Part shown: positions 10,190-19,680 of the stretch, piece by piece
How positions within the stretch are numbered: the stretch's first letter is position 1
How the letters are laid out: each line of letters starts with the position of its first letter
Assembly: GCA_946811185.2 (NCBI GenBank)
Contig: OX328108.1
Span: 33,292,493-33,356,492 of the forward strand
Source: Hippopus hippopus
Lineage: Eukaryota > Mollusca > Bivalvia > Cardiida > Cardiidae
Reading direction: 5' to 3'
Length of the DNA: 64,000 bases
Position numbers and translations under genes: made by a program
Notes under the pieces: model-generated
What the model saw: the letters and a program-made list of their open reading frames with translations, nothing else
Databases searched by the model: none
What the model was told of the DNA's origin: nothing

Positions 10190-10398
10190 GTACCAAACAA
10201 TCCCCAGTTTTACAGACCCTAAGGAAGAAAGTTTCTTAGAAAAAGTTGTTGGAAAATGAGAAAAGGCTGGTAACCAGCATTTTGTTCTTGATTACACGGT
10301 GTTTGCTGTTCTTTCATAGATAAATCACATAATTTAGTTCGTAGTTTGCAATTTGTGTTCAACATGGAAGAATATAGAATTTGTAATGTGATAAAGAG
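10190..10398 (+). mobile_element. family A copy (chain 2)
   Basis: Starts CTGTACCAAACAATCCCCAG and ends TGATAAAGAG before TTAA 10399-10402, which it shares with the next copy. Confidence 0.85.
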
Positions 10399-10402
10399 TT
10401 AA

Positions 10403-10600
10403 TTTATTACAAAACAACAAACCTTTTGAATTCTCCAAATCAAAAACATTTGCAGATGACAAATGTTGCTCAATCACAATGGTTGGATTTGTCTCTGAAA
10501 GGGTAGAAAACAATGTGATAAAAGGAGAAAATGCTGGTGACCGGCATTTTCTCCTTTTCCCACATTGTTTTCAAAAAGACTTCATTCTCAAGATCATTTA
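10403..10600 (-). mobile_element. family A copy (chain 2), truncated
   Basis: Opposite orientation to its left neighbour. Its 5'-type arm is cut after TTCTCAAGATCATT by the repeat beginning TATACCCCCGC. Confidence 0.85.
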
Positions 10601-10790
10601 ATTATACCCCCGCAAAACGAATGTTTTCGGGGGTATACTAGAATCAGCCTGTCTTTCTGTGTGTCCGTCCATTCGTTTGTCCGTCCGTGTGTCTGTTCGT
10701 GTGTCCGTCTGTGTACAAATAATTGCCTGTTTCTGTCAAAGCGCTGAGTCACATTCAGTGACAGCTCTAGTTTTTGCAAGGTTTGGGAAA
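10601..10790 (+). repeat. interspersed repeat with CCCCCGC hairpin
   Basis: TATACCCCCGCAAAACGAAT is followed at once by GTTTTCGGGGGTATACTAG, a terminal hairpin. Then come GTCCGTCC/GTGTGTC tracts and GCGCTGAGTCACATTCAGTG. Read on the minus strand the end is hairpin-bearing, which resembles a Helitron 3' end but is unproven. Confidence 0.6.
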
Positions 10791-11397
10791 GGGTCATTTC
10801 TCATATTAATTATGCATGTAGATTGCAGTCATTTCCTTTCAAGGCTTTTATGTTAACTTTTAGAGCAACAAATAAACCCAACTTACACATTTAGCCTTAA
10901 GGTAGTGGACCCATAACGCTTCTTGTGCAACATGGAATTAAATTTCTTGATAGTTGATAAATAAGGATTTATACTGATATAATACTTTTGCACATTTTTA
11001 ACCGACCAGAAATTCCTTTGATGTCTGTCTTGAAATTATTTGTTGATACATTTGTTAGTTTTCAGAGAAGGGAGGTAATTCTTATCTCCCTTCGTAATGA
11101 GAATATAGTGGTTTTAGATTTATAAATGATAATTGTAAGAAGGAAAAAAAGGAAAAGGTGCCTCGGTTACAGTAGTAAAATAATACTCATTTTTAATCAT
11201 AGCAAATTTTGTAGGATAATATTATAGTGGAAACAGCTATTTTCAATTATGGGTCCACTACCTTAAAATAAGACCAAAATAATTTCAATTCTATGGTTGC
11301 TTTTGGCTATAGTGTTCCAGCAAAGTGAATAGTGTAGATTGAAGATCAGATTGCATTTTGGTACTGGCTGATCTTGATCTTTGCTTGCACAAAGGCA
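10791..11397 (-). repeat. family B copy interrupted by TTAA element
   Basis: Parts 10791-10896 and 11267-11397 make one family B copy in reverse orientation. The related empty site is at about 12626-12765, in the other orientation. Confidence 0.85.
10901..11262. mobile_element. TTAA-flanked MITE with GGTAGTGGACCC termini
   Basis: The left end TTAAGGTAGTGGACCCATAA (10897-10916) is repeated inverted at 11247-11266. Removing 10901-11262 plus one TTAA restores the family B sequence seen uninterrupted at 12.65 kb. No open frame of note. It belongs to a different family from A and B. Confidence 0.92.
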
Positions 11398-11630
11398 ATA
11401 TTTTTAGACTTACCATATTGAAAGCATTTGCAGATGATGGAGTAAATGTCTCAGATGATGAGATTTGTTTTTGAAAGGGTAGAGTTTCCAGCATTTCTTC
11501 TTTTCTTACACTGTATTCAAATTTTTTCTTCTTCTGGATACTATCCCTTTACTAAACCATGCAAAGTTTAAACAACCCTCTGGAAGATGGGTTTTAAAAA
11601 ACATTGTTGCAAAAGGAGAAAATTCTTTCC
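11398..11630. repeat. two family A fragments, opposed
   Basis: A minus half-copy (11398-11545, with GCATTTGCAGATGATGGAGT) faces a plus half-copy (11548-11630, CCCTTTACTAAACCATGC). The latter is cut in the core by a SINE. Confidence 0.7.
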
Positions 11631-11631
11631 A

Positions 11632-11835
11632 AGGGTAGATGATAGTCGTTCTTTCTCACCCCTCATCATTGTTTAGGCAATGTTATTATAGAAGCAGCCA
11701 GTGGCTCAAAAAAATAGGGTGCAAAGGACTGTTCAAAAAAGAGCCCAGAAAAACATTGATAGGTAACACATGCCAGTACAAGATAACTGAAAAAATGTTG
11801 ACAAAGGTGTTCAACACCAAAAAAGAGTAATCAAA
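11632..11835 (+). mobile_element. SINE, 5'-truncated and degraded
   Basis: Retains GATGATAGTCGTTCTTTCTC, AGAAGCAGCCAGTGGCTC and the 'gataactgaaaaaatgttga' 3' part of the family at 8656-8943. Confidence 0.75.
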
Positions 11836-11963
11836 ACTTCTGTGCAGCAAATTTGTTTCAGGAGATAAGAAGTTTCAAAGACATACACAATAACTTTGCA
11901 TGAAATTCTAGTAAAGATGAAAGATAGGGAGCTACAGTAAGCAATTTATTCTGGAAAATTTAA

Positions 11964-12182
11964 CCCTTTACGACACAATGCCAACTTTTAACAACCTGAG
12001 GATGAGGCCTTTAGAAAACATTGTGGAAAGAGGAGAAAATGCTGGTAACCAGCATTTTCTCCTTTTCCCACCATGTTTTCTACCCTTCTCAGAACAATTT
12101 CAATTTTTGAATCACAATTATTTTGTTGTCTGCCAATGCTTTCAATATGGAATAGTCTAAAATTTTGTTGTCTGGTAAAGGG
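11964..12182 (+). mobile_element. family A copy
   Basis: TTAA 11960-11963 on the left. TTAA on the right has mutated to TGAA (12183-12186). Core intact. Confidence 0.9.
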
Positions 12183-12233
12183 TGAAGGCTTGGGCAGCAA
12201 CTAGAAAATATTCTGGGATATCATACATTTTTA

Positions 12234-12500
12234 TGACCCCTGGCTACGACCCCTGGCACGGTCAATTTCTTTCTGAGGATTGATGATAGTCACTGTGGCA
12301 GGATTCATTCCTCTCCCACCGCTGACCATTGTTTCGACGATGATTATGTGGGAAAGCAGCCAGTGGCTTGGAAAGAAAATTGTGCGAAGTATTGGTAAAA
12401 GAGACTCCAGGAACGCATGGATAGGTGCACTGGTCGCCGCGATATAACTGAAATAATGTTGAAAATGGCGCTAAACACCATACAATCAATCAATCGATCA
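12234..12500 (+). mobile_element. tRNA-derived SINE with 14-bp TSD
   Basis: The exact target duplication ATCATACATTTTTA is at 12220-12233 and 12501-12514. The tRNA-like head is lost. The body matches the SINE at 8656-8943 almost base for base (CCCTGGC..GGTCAATTTCTTTC, then GAGGATTGATGATAGTCAC), and the tail is (CAAT)n. Confidence 0.93.
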
Positions 12501-12514
12501 ATCATACATTTTTA

Positions 12515-12765
12515 CAGATTAGCTCTTTGGCATACAACAAAATTTTACTCTGGTCCACTTTGAAAGCATTTGCAGACAACAAACTAAATGTAGCTTAAAT
12601 GATGATAATTGTCTGTGAGAGTAACCATAGAATTGAAATTATTTTGGTCTTATTTTAATGTTAAAAGTGTAAGTTGGGTTTAATTGTCTCTCTAAAAGCT
12701 AACATAAAAGCCTTAAGAGGAAATGACTGCAATCTCCATGCATAATTAATATAAGAAATGACCCT
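12515..12765. repeat. half family A copy followed by family B copy
   Basis: 12515-12625 is the 3'-type arm of family A. About 12626-12765 is family B without the insertion present at 10901-11262, making it the empty-site paralogue. Confidence 0.8.
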
Positions 12766-12928
12766 TTACCAAACCATGCAAAATTTAAAAGATCTTGAGA
12801 ATGAAGTCTTTTTGAAAACAATGTGGAAAAAGGAGAAAATGCTGGTAACCAAGCTTTTCTCTTTTTTCCTGCAACGTTTTCAAAAGGCTATTTCTTCTGG
12901 CTAAAACTCTGGACTGTGTGTTAAAAAG
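12766..12928 (+). mobile_element. family A copy, 5'/5' arm isomer
   Basis: Both outer arms are of the 5' type (TTACCAAACCATGC.. on the left; ..CTCTGGACTGTGTGTTAAAA on the right). The whole copy is therefore one inverted repeat. It shares TTAA 12929-12932 with the next copy. Confidence 0.85.
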
Positions 12929-12932
12929 TTAA

Positions 12933-13142
12933 CTCTTTACCAAACAACAAAATTTTAGATCTGTCCAAATTGAAAGCACTTGCAGGCAACAAATTTAAGG
13001 TGGCTCAAATGGTGGAATTTGAGGTGATAGAGTAGAAAACATTGTGGGAAAAGGAGAAAATGCTGGTAACTAGCATTTTCTCCTTTTCCCACTATGTTTT
13101 CAAAAGGCTTCTTTCGCAAAACCGGGATTGTTTGGTAAAGAG
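12933..13142 (-). mobile_element. family A copy, complete
   Basis: TTAA 12929-12932 and 13143-13146. Core GGAGAAAATGCTGGTAACTAG with near-perfect complement. Confidence 0.93.
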
Positions 13143-13146
13143 TTAA

Positions 13147-13666
13147 TAGGCAAATTCCATCATTTTTGGCATGTTAACTTGTGTTCAGCAAATGCTAATA
13201 TGATTTCAAAAAGTCTAAATTTTTTCGTCTGTTGACCTTTAACCAGAGGATTAAATTTCAGACTCATGTTGGGTTCCAGCATTTTATCCTTTTCCAACAA
13301 TGTTTTCAGAAGCTTTCTTCCTGGGGGGTCTTTAGAGCAGAGTGGGGTAGTATACAGGAGTTGAAACCAGGGGGTTGATGGTTCAAATCCCAGCCGATGA
13401 ATTTCTTTCAGAGGACTAATGATATTGCGACAGGAATCATTACTCTCTCAAAGCTGAACATTGTTTCAATGATGGTTTTGTGGGAAAGCAGCCAGTGGCT
13501 TGAGTAGAATATTGTACAAAGCACTGGTAAAAGAAACACCATGAAAGCATGGGTAGCATAGGTGCACTAGCCATCACAGTATAACTGAAAGAAGTTAAAA
13601 AAGGCATTAAACTGCATACAAACAAACAATCGGGGTCTAAAGAATAAGGAATGGTGTTGTAAAAGG
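13147..13666. repeat. family A fragments split by a SINE
   Basis: The 3'-type arm remnant (13147-13245), half core and 5'-type arm (13262-13336 and 13632-13666) surround a SINE. TTAA 13667-13670 ends the unit and starts the next copy. Confidence 0.75.
13337..13631 (+). mobile_element. tRNA-derived SINE
   Basis: Flanked by GGGGTCTTTAGA (13325-13336) and GGGGTCTAAAGA (13632-13643), a target duplication with two changes. The head carries GGTTCAAATCCC and the body GTGGGAAAGCAGCCAGTGGC; it is more diverged than the 8.7- and 12.2-kb copies. Confidence 0.88.
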
Positions 13667-13670
13667 TTAA

Positions 13671-13863
13671 CCCTGTAAAAAACAGCAAAATTATAGGCTG
13701 GTCCAAATTGGAAGCATTTTGCAGATTACATTTTAATTAAATGTGACTCAGTAACTAAAATATGCCTTTGAAAGGAGAAAATGCTGTTTACTTCTTTTCC
13801 CAAAAAAGTTTTTAGAGGTCGTTTTCGTCAATGTTGGTGAAACTCAGGATTGTGAGGTTAAGA
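13671..13863 (-). mobile_element. family A copy
   Basis: TTAA 13667-13670 on the left; TCAA 13864-13867 is shared with the next copy. The left half of the core is shortened. Confidence 0.8.
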
Positions 13864-13867
13864 GTCA

Positions 13868-14087
13868 AGTCTTTATCAAACAACTTAATTCAAGACTCAT
13901 CCAAATTGAAACGTTTGCAGAAAAAAAAAATAGATATTTCAAAAATTGAAATTTGTTTTGAGACAGGTAGAAAACATTGTGGGAAAAGGAGAAAATGCTG
14001 GTTACCAGCATTTTCTCCTTTTTCCACAATGTTTTCATAGGCATCTTTCCCCAAGGTTGTTAAAACTCGGGATTGTGTGGTAAAAGG
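13868..14087 (-). mobile_element. family A copy
   Basis: Both arms present, core perfect (GGAGAAAATGCTGGTTACC). The right flank is ATAA in place of TTAA. Confidence 0.9.
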
Positions 14088-14242
14088 ATAAGGAAGAGTC
14101 AGGCAGGGTTAGAAGTGAGAAATCTGTAGAATTCCAGCTGCTATTTCAAGTGAAAAGACTGCAAAATTCCCAAGCATCTGTGGGGATGTATGCTTTGAAG
14201 GTAATTTCTATGAATTTTTGTGAGCAAAGACTTTGTTCTTTA

Positions 14243-14395
14243 CTCTAAATATGCCTTTCAAAACTTTTATTTACCAGTGTGGCCAGTACAGATTAAGATT
14301 AGAATGCACAGAGCATGAAGTCTGATCTTTGATCTACACTGTCTGCTGTGCTATAAGACATTCTGGAGAATAATAACCTTGAAATGGCATTTAGT
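14243..14395 (+). repeat. family B copy, worn
   Basis: Shares 'aaatatgcctttcaaaac', 'gtggccagtacagattaag' and AGTCTGATCTTTGATCTACA with the other copies. Confidence 0.7.
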
Positions 14396-14507
14396 AGGGG
14401 CCTATCTCTACACTGACAATGTCTGTTGGATTTGCTTGGCTCTTCAAGGGTACATAATTATACTTTTGAATTATACTGTACATGCAGCTGTGAGCTTGCT
14501 TATTATC

Positions 14508-14621
14508 AAACCTTGTACCAAACTTTTCTATTTTCAAAACCCTAAAGAAGGAGGCATTAAAAAACAATTGTGGAAAAGAATAATTATGCTAGTGACCAGC
14601 ATTTTCCCTTTTTCCACACTG
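14508..14621 (+). mobile_element. family A half copy
   Basis: 5' arm and core only; abuts TTAA 14622-14625 shared with the next copy. Confidence 0.8.
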
Positions 14622-14625
14622 TTAA

Positions 14626-14847
14626 ACTCTTTACCAAATGACGAAGTTTTAGAATTGTCCAAATCGAAAGCATTTGGAGACGACGAAATAAATGTGATTC
14701 AAAAATTGAAATTTGTTTTGGGCAGGGTAGAAAACATTGTGGGGAAAGGAGAAAATGCTGGTTACCAGCATTTTCTCCTTTTCCCATAATGTTTTCAAGA
14801 ACGTTCTTTCTCAGGATCGTTAAAAGTGGGCATTGTGTGGTAAAGGA
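14626..14847 (-). mobile_element. family A copy, complete
   Basis: TTAA 14622-14625 and 14848-14851. Starts ACTCTTTACCAAATGACG and ends GTGGTAAAGGA. Confidence 0.93.
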
Positions 14848-14889
14848 TTAATGACAAATCGCATGCTTTTGTTCACATATTGTTTTGTC

Positions 14890-15205
14890 ATCTGTAAACA
14901 AGAGTGCTGTCGTCACAATATACGCTGCCACATGGCTGCTATTTGAAGCAGCTATCTATAGATACTAAAGTGTTGGAATTTCTAGGTTGCGTTCACAAGA
15001 AATGGTATGAAATGAAGCCTACAAATCGCAAAACGCTGGCAATATGCAATAGGTCACATGATGAGAAACATTCTGTGAAAATTTTATCAAATCCGTCAAG
15101 AAATGTGGGAGGAGTTGTGTTAATAACAAATAGACGTATGTATGTACAGATGGACGGACGGAGATGACGCCAATATATGTCGCCTCCGGCGGTGTATAAA
15201 AATAA
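14890..15205 (+). repeat. interspersed repeat starting AACAAGAGTGC
   Basis: AACAAGAGTGCTGTCGTCAC at one end and GACGGACGGAGATGACGCC..GTCGCCTCCGGCGG near the other. The layout (conserved 5' block, GGACGGACGG tail) is that of a dispersed bivalve repeat. Class unknown. Confidence 0.6.
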
Positions 15206-15206
15206 A

Positions 15207-15440
15207 ACCTTTTTACTCTTGACCAGATGACAAAATTTTTTACGTAGTTCAGATTGAAAGCTTTTGCGGATGACAAATACAGTTTAGGTCAAATGAGGAT
15301 TTGTCTTAATATAAGTCAGAAATTGTAGGTGGAAAGGGAGAAAATGCCGGTTACCATCATTTCCTCCTTTTCCCACAATTATGTTTTCATTGGCTTTCTT
15401 CTTCAAGAGTGTTTCAACCTCAGGATTGTTTGGAAAGGGG
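15207..15440 (-). mobile_element. family A copy
   Basis: The left end is worn (ACCTTTTTACTCTTGACCAG), the core reads AGAAAATGCCGGTTACC, and TTAA is at 15441-15444. Confidence 0.85.
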
Positions 15441-15444
15441 TTAA

Positions 15445-15946
15445 TAATTTTGTGTACAAGGTTGAAGTTAAAAAGAGTACAACTTTCAAATTGGGTAATA
15501 AATCAGTACCCTAACAAAGGTGACAAACTGTGTGCCTGTGATTTTTAGTATAGTATTAGGATGATAATATGTCACTTGGTAAGGGTTATACCCAATGGTT
15601 TTTGGTAGAAATACATAAAGTAAAACTTAGATGAACATTTTAAAGGGTATAAACTATATTCGTAACATTAACATGCATACTGATAGGCAGTAATTTCCAA
15701 ATTCCTAACTTCTATCTTTTGAATTGCCCCCAGATAAAATTAATCAGTGTCTGTTTGGTTTGGATATATTCATATACATCTGTATATAGCTATGATATGC
15801 ATGCATTTCAAATCAAAATATACAATGAAATTTCCTCTCAAAATGTTTGAATGATAAAATGATGGCTCACCAGTGCAGCTGGTCGATTTGTTTTCTGAAT
15901 TCAAAAAATGAGTAATAAAGATTGCAGATGTATGTCAAATTGAATT
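15445..15946. other. unassigned intron sequence
   Basis: AT-rich with no repeat or exon recognised. 'gatatattcatatacatctgtatatagc' is a short low-complexity tract. Confidence 0.5.
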
Positions 15947-15950
15947 TTAA

Positions 15951-16154
15951 CCCTTAAAGCGCCTGTCACTACTTTAGTTGCCATTGCGGCCAGTGTAGAT
16001 CAAGATCAGCCTGCACAAAATGTGCAGCCTGATCTTTGATCTGCTCTGTCTGCTTTGCTGAAACACTGTAGATAAATCAACCATGAAATTGCAACTATTT
16101 TGGTCTTATTTGTAAGTTAAAAATTTCTGTTGGATTTATTTTGCACTTTAAGGG
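15951..16154 (+). mobile_element. family B MITE, complete (type example)
   Basis: TTAA at 15947-15950 and 16155-16158. The termini are CCCTTAAAGCGCC and, inverted, CCCTTAAAGTGCA. The interior holds a palindromic centre built on GATCAAGATCAGCCTGCAC and its complement and a conserved AACTATTTTGGTCTTATTTG block. No coding capacity. The TTAA target and CCC terminus match family A, but the interior is unrelated. Confidence 0.92.
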
Positions 16155-16194
16155 TTAAAAACATATACATGTTGTGTGGTGTTGTTTCGGATTT

Positions 16195-16467
16195 GTTGTA
16201 CACATCGGCTGTAAGAATTGACCTGGCAGGGCGGAGCTATGTTACAGTTCACTGTGTTTTAGATTGAGGTAAAATAGGTGATTCCGAAATCATCGTGAGT
16301 AGCTGTATTCCATAAAACAAAGGATCAGTAAAGTACTGTTATCATGCATATGTTTGTGTAGATTTACTATGAACAATTCCGAGGCCACTAAAATGAAAAA
16401 TAAACTGGTAGACCAGTCAAAGGTTAGCCACGCCCTGCCTTGTCAATTCGTACAACTGTACAGGTGA
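16195..16467. repeat. foldback element
   Basis: TGTAAGAATTGACCTGGCAG..GGCGGAGCTA is repeated inverted as TAGCCACGCC..CTGCCTTGTCAATTCGTACA at 16424-16455. This gives arms of about 40 bp around a 180-bp middle. Confidence 0.75.
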
Positions 16468-16474
16468 CACAATG

Positions 16475-16712
16475 TTTAGCTTTTCACCAAACAATCTCAT
16501 GTCTCAACAGCTTTGAAGAATATGGCTTTTGAATGCATTGTAGGAAATTAATAAAATGCCGGCCTTCAGCATTTTCTGAATTTCTCCTTTTTCTGCATTT
16601 TTTTCCACACATTCAAGGACAAGCCCCATCATTTGAGCAGAATTTTATCTGTTGTCTCCAAACACTCTCAGTTTAGACTGGTCTAGATTTTTGTTGTTTG
16701 GTAAGAGTTATT
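16475..16712 (+). mobile_element. family A copy next to a Ral exon
   Basis: Starts CTTTTCACCAAACAATC and ends GTTTGGTAAGAG. The core is divergent (AATAAAATGCCGGCCTTCAGC). It ends 124 bases before the first alternative last exon of Ral. Confidence 0.8.
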
Positions 16713-16836
16713 TATATTTCCAAGATCTTTTTTTGTTTGTGTTGTTTCACTCTGCACAATATAATGTTACGCTTTCTAACAGTTTATTTGTTTCTCCTAA
16801 TAACAGTTTGTTTTGCATGTTTCTTGTTATTTTCAG

Positions 16837-16989
16837 GCTTTCTATGATTTAATGCGTGCCATGAAGCAGGCAAAACTAGCCAAGCGCACAACAATCACAC
16901 GCAAAAGTAGCAAAATCGGTGTCAGAAACGAAAACCTACCCTCCGCAGATACTAACGAACATAAAGATGGATGTTGTATAATTCTGTAG
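16837..16989 (+). CDS. Ral: Ral alternative last exon 1 (tail CIIL)
   Basis: Fifty codons plus stop, in phase 0 with the shared exon and preceded by acceptor TTATTTTCAG. The first residues AFYDLMRAMKQAKLAK continue helix 5 of the G domain. The rest is a hypervariable region with Thr, Ser and Asn (KRTTITRKSSKIG, then NENLPSADTNEHK) that ends DGCCIIL. CIIL is a CAAX box whose final Leu favours geranylgeranylation. The Cys just before it could be palmitoylated, by analogy with vertebrate Ral ends. The run before the box is not polybasic, unlike exon 2. The tail is 14 residues longer than in exon 2. Choice between the two exons would change membrane address rather than GTP binding. Confidence 0.93.
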   Translation, partial: AFYDLMRAMKQAKLAKRTTITRKSSKIGVRNENLPSADTNEHKDGCCIIL

Positions 16990-17109
16990 TTCTGATTATG
17001 ACTCTCATGAAACTTAAATTGAAAACACAGACATACACATATACAAAAATACACTTAGATTAAGCTTTAGAAAGTAGAAGATAAGAAAACCCTAATTACC
17101 AATTTAATA

Positions 17110-17400
17110 CTTGTTTTTTTGCTCCAGAAGAGCTCAAAGCTCAAAAACATAGAAGTATTGTCATAGCAATGTCGTCTATGTTGTCTTGGTCATGGATAAA
17201 CTTTCTCATGTCTCTATTATTGGTGAATATATTTACTTCAGACTTCTGGTAGGTGTTTAGTTTCAGATAGGAAATCCATAGAAATAGGCAGGAAACTCTT
17301 AAAATATCCCCAACACATTTTCTTTTTAAGTTTTCACTGGAAAAGCACAGCAGCCAAGGATTGGCATGGCATCCATATGCTGTGCTTTTTGTGCAAGACT
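17110..17400 (+). repeat. interspersed repeat R3
   Basis: Second copy of R3 (see 9235-9520), with GTATTGTCATAGCAATGTCG and a GATTGGCATGG..GCTGTGCTTTTTG end. It starts about 120 bases after the exon-1 stop codon. Confidence 0.7.
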
Positions 17401-17429
17401 GTCCTTTAGCTGTTAAGAAAAAATTCAGA

Positions 17430-17597
17430 CTCTTATGTATTCAAAACATTTGCAGATAATAATCTGATTTGCTCAAGTGGTGAGATATGTCTTTAAAAGG
17501 ATAAAAAGACATTGTGTGAAAATGAGAAAAATAGTGTTTACCAGCATTTTCTCCCTTTCCCACATTGTCGTTAAAACTGAAAGTTGTGTGGCATAGT
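17430..17597 (-). mobile_element. family A copy, partial
   Basis: Retains ACATTTGCAGATAATAATC, core ACCAGCATTTTCTCCC and a short 5'-type arm. Confidence 0.75.
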
Positions 17598-17624
17598 AGT
17601 GGTCAAAAGTAAACAATGTGAGGA

Positions 17625-17835
17625 TTAAAATACATTTATATTGAAATCAAACACTTTAAAAGTATGGAGGTTATTGTATGATTACAAACTGTTATTGTGT
17701 GGTTGGTCCAAGTTTTAGTTAATGGCAAAAACATGAATTTTAAAACCAGGTATAAAGTAAACAAAAGATACAGCGGCTTGGCAACTTTTAACCTAATTTT
17801 TAAATTTATTTTTCTGCCAGTAACTAACACTTAGA
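17625..17835. repeat. family C foldback, inner part
   Basis: Inverted relative to the fuller copy at 19808-20178. It shares 'ttaaaagtatgga.gttattgtat', GTTATTGTGTGGTTGG and 'agataca.cggcttggcaac'. The outer termini are missing. Confidence 0.75.
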
Positions 17836-17895
17836 CTGAATGTACAATAACAGATTGTCATCTTCACTATAATTTCCATACTTTTAAGCAGTGTG

Positions 17896-18110
17896 TATTA
17901 AAGCGCCTTTCACAACAATAGTTGCCAGTTTAGCCAGTGTATATCAAATCAGACAGCATCAAATGTGCAGTCTGATCTTTGATCTACACTATCGGCTTAG
18001 CTAAAACACTATAGACAATAGCAACCATCAAATTGCAGATATTTGGGTCTTATTTCTAAACTAAATATGTGGATTTGGTTTATTCGATGCTCTAAAAGTT
18101 AAGATATTAA
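17896..18110 (+). mobile_element. family B copy
   Basis: Starts TTAAAGCGCCTTTCACAAC. Centre AAATCAGACAGCATC..GTGCAGTCTGATCTTTGATC; ends GTGGATTTGGTTTATTCGAT. Confidence 0.85.
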
Positions 18111-18304
18111 TTGTAAAGGTGAAAGCTTACCAGTCCACCTTTATGAACAAACCAAAATCAGTTCACTTTATTTCCATTGGATTTATTGTAAATAGATGAC
18201 AGTTATAGATGACTTGGCCATCCTCATGTAATAAATAACATACCTTTATAAATCTTCATGTAGAATGTACATTGTGTTATTTAACCCTTTTGCGCACAAT
18301 CCCA

Positions 18305-18503
18305 AGTGTGCTAGACATTGTTATAGAGGTAGAGTATTGACCTCTCAGTTGGAAGGTTCCTGGTTCAAATCTTTTGATAACCAGGGTCAGTCTGCCTACA
18401 TCCTGATGCAAGTATTGGTTAAGGTTGCCAGGAAGAAATCATGAAGAGTGATTCGTATAAGTTGAAAGAGCTTATTTCGCAATCAGTATAAATGCTAGTA
18501 GGT
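18305..18503 (+). mobile_element. second type of tRNA-derived SINE
   Basis: The tRNA-like head GTTATAGAGGTAGAGTATTG..GGTTCCTGGTTCAAATC differs from the 8.7-kb SINE. The body has AAGAGTGATTCGTATAAG and the end is GCTTATTTCGCAATCAGTAT. A family A 5' stub (18283-18304) precedes it. Confidence 0.75.
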
Positions 18504-18507
18504 TTAA

Positions 18508-18728
18508 CTCTTTACCACACAATCACGAGTTTTAAAGACCCTGAAGTAAAAGGCTTCTGAAAACATTATAGGAAAAGGAGAAAATGCTGGTAACCAGCAT
18601 TTTCTCCTTTTTCCCCAATGTTTTCTACTCTTCCCAAAATGAATTTCAATTTTTGAGTTGGAACTATTTTGTTGTCTGCAAATGCTTTGAATTTAGACTT
18701 GTCTTAAATTTTGTTGTGTAGTAAAGAG
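18508..18728 (+). mobile_element. family A copy, complete
   Basis: TTAA 18504-18507 and 18729-18732. Core GGAGAAAATGCTGGTAACC with near-perfect complement. Confidence 0.93.
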
Positions 18729-18739
18729 TTAAACTCAAC

Positions 18740-18845
18740 AATCTAAAGGTTTAAGGATCCAGCTTGGAAAGGCTTTTGAAAGCACTGTGAGGAAAACAGA
18801 GGGAATGCCGGTAACCATCATGGCAAGTAGGAATAACTGCCCTGA
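18740..18845 (+). repeat. family A fragment
   Basis: 5' arm and left half of a worn core only (AAGGCTTTTGAAAGCACTG, AATGCCGGTAACCATCATGG). Confidence 0.6.
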
Positions 18846-18849
18846 ATGC

Positions 18850-19050
18850 CATTTTAGTTTTTGACGTGCTACATCCAGGCACAGAGACGTTTGCAAAAAA
18901 AAAAGGTTGAAATCTCGCAGATTTTGTGCGCACGTTCAAACTCTCATATTTTCACAAAATCAATGGATGCCAAAACTAGAATTTGAACATACCTATTGCT
19001 TGCGTATTCAATAACCCTACGTTTCAAATACAAATATGAAATGAAATCTG
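18850..19050 (+). repeat. interspersed repeat D
   Basis: Shares long blocks with 38905-39120: GGTTGAAATCTCGCAGATTT, TGTGCGCACGTTCAAACTCT, ATTTGAACATACCTATTGCT. Dispersed repeat of unknown class. Confidence 0.8.
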
Positions 19051-19054
19051 CAGT

Positions 19055-19270
19055 ATTAATTTGTTTATTTGTTCCCTCAAAAAAATCATAAAGCAGTCTT
19101 AAGACTTAAGCTTAGGCCTAAGAGCAGTTAGCACAACTTAATATGTTGCCTTGACACACTATGCAGATCAAGATCATTCTGTGCAGTCAGAGCTTCAATC
19201 TACTCTGTTTCCTTTACTATTACACATTCTTGCCCAAAACGCCCTTGAAACTGCATTGCTTTGGCTTCTT
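19055..19270 (-). repeat. family B copy, worn
   Basis: Has 'ctatgcagatcaagatcattctg', GTGCAGTCAGAGCTTCAATC and 'acattcttgcccaaaacg'. Confidence 0.6.
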
Positions 19271-19319
19271 TTCCTGAATAAGTAACATGTAATTCAGAGG
19301 ATGAACAAAAGATTTCACC

Positions 19320-19420
19320 ATTTTTGTGCTGGTTAACAGCATGTTCTCCTTTTTCGACAGTTATTCAAAAGCCTTTTTCTTAAGGATCATTAAAAATGGG
19401 ATTGTTTGGTAAAGGGTCAA
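19320..19420 (-). repeat. family A half copy
   Basis: Core right half and 5'-type arm (TTAAGGATCATTAAAAATGG, TTTGGTAAAGGG). Confidence 0.75.
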
Positions 19421-19680
19421 AATGTAAACCAGTATCATACAATAAATTCAAGATAGACAGAAAAGAGGAAATTCTCAGCCATCTGGAAACTCTGACAGAT
19501 GCTGAAATAAAGTAGGTCTACTGTATCAAGCCAAACAGACTTTCTGCTGATAAGCCTTTTAGACCATGAATTTTATCTATCTTCATTCCTTACCCTTTGA
19601 CTGCTCATTAAGCATACTGGTTATTTTCCACAGGCAAAGTAATCAAAATTGTGCAATTCAAAAATGTCCATTTATAAATA

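Larger units (their letters stand above)
3414..16836 (+). other. Ral intron (13.4 kb), repeat filled
   Basis: Intron between the shared Ral exon and the first alternative last exon. It contains more than twenty family A copies plus SINEs and other repeats listed separately. Confidence 0.85.
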
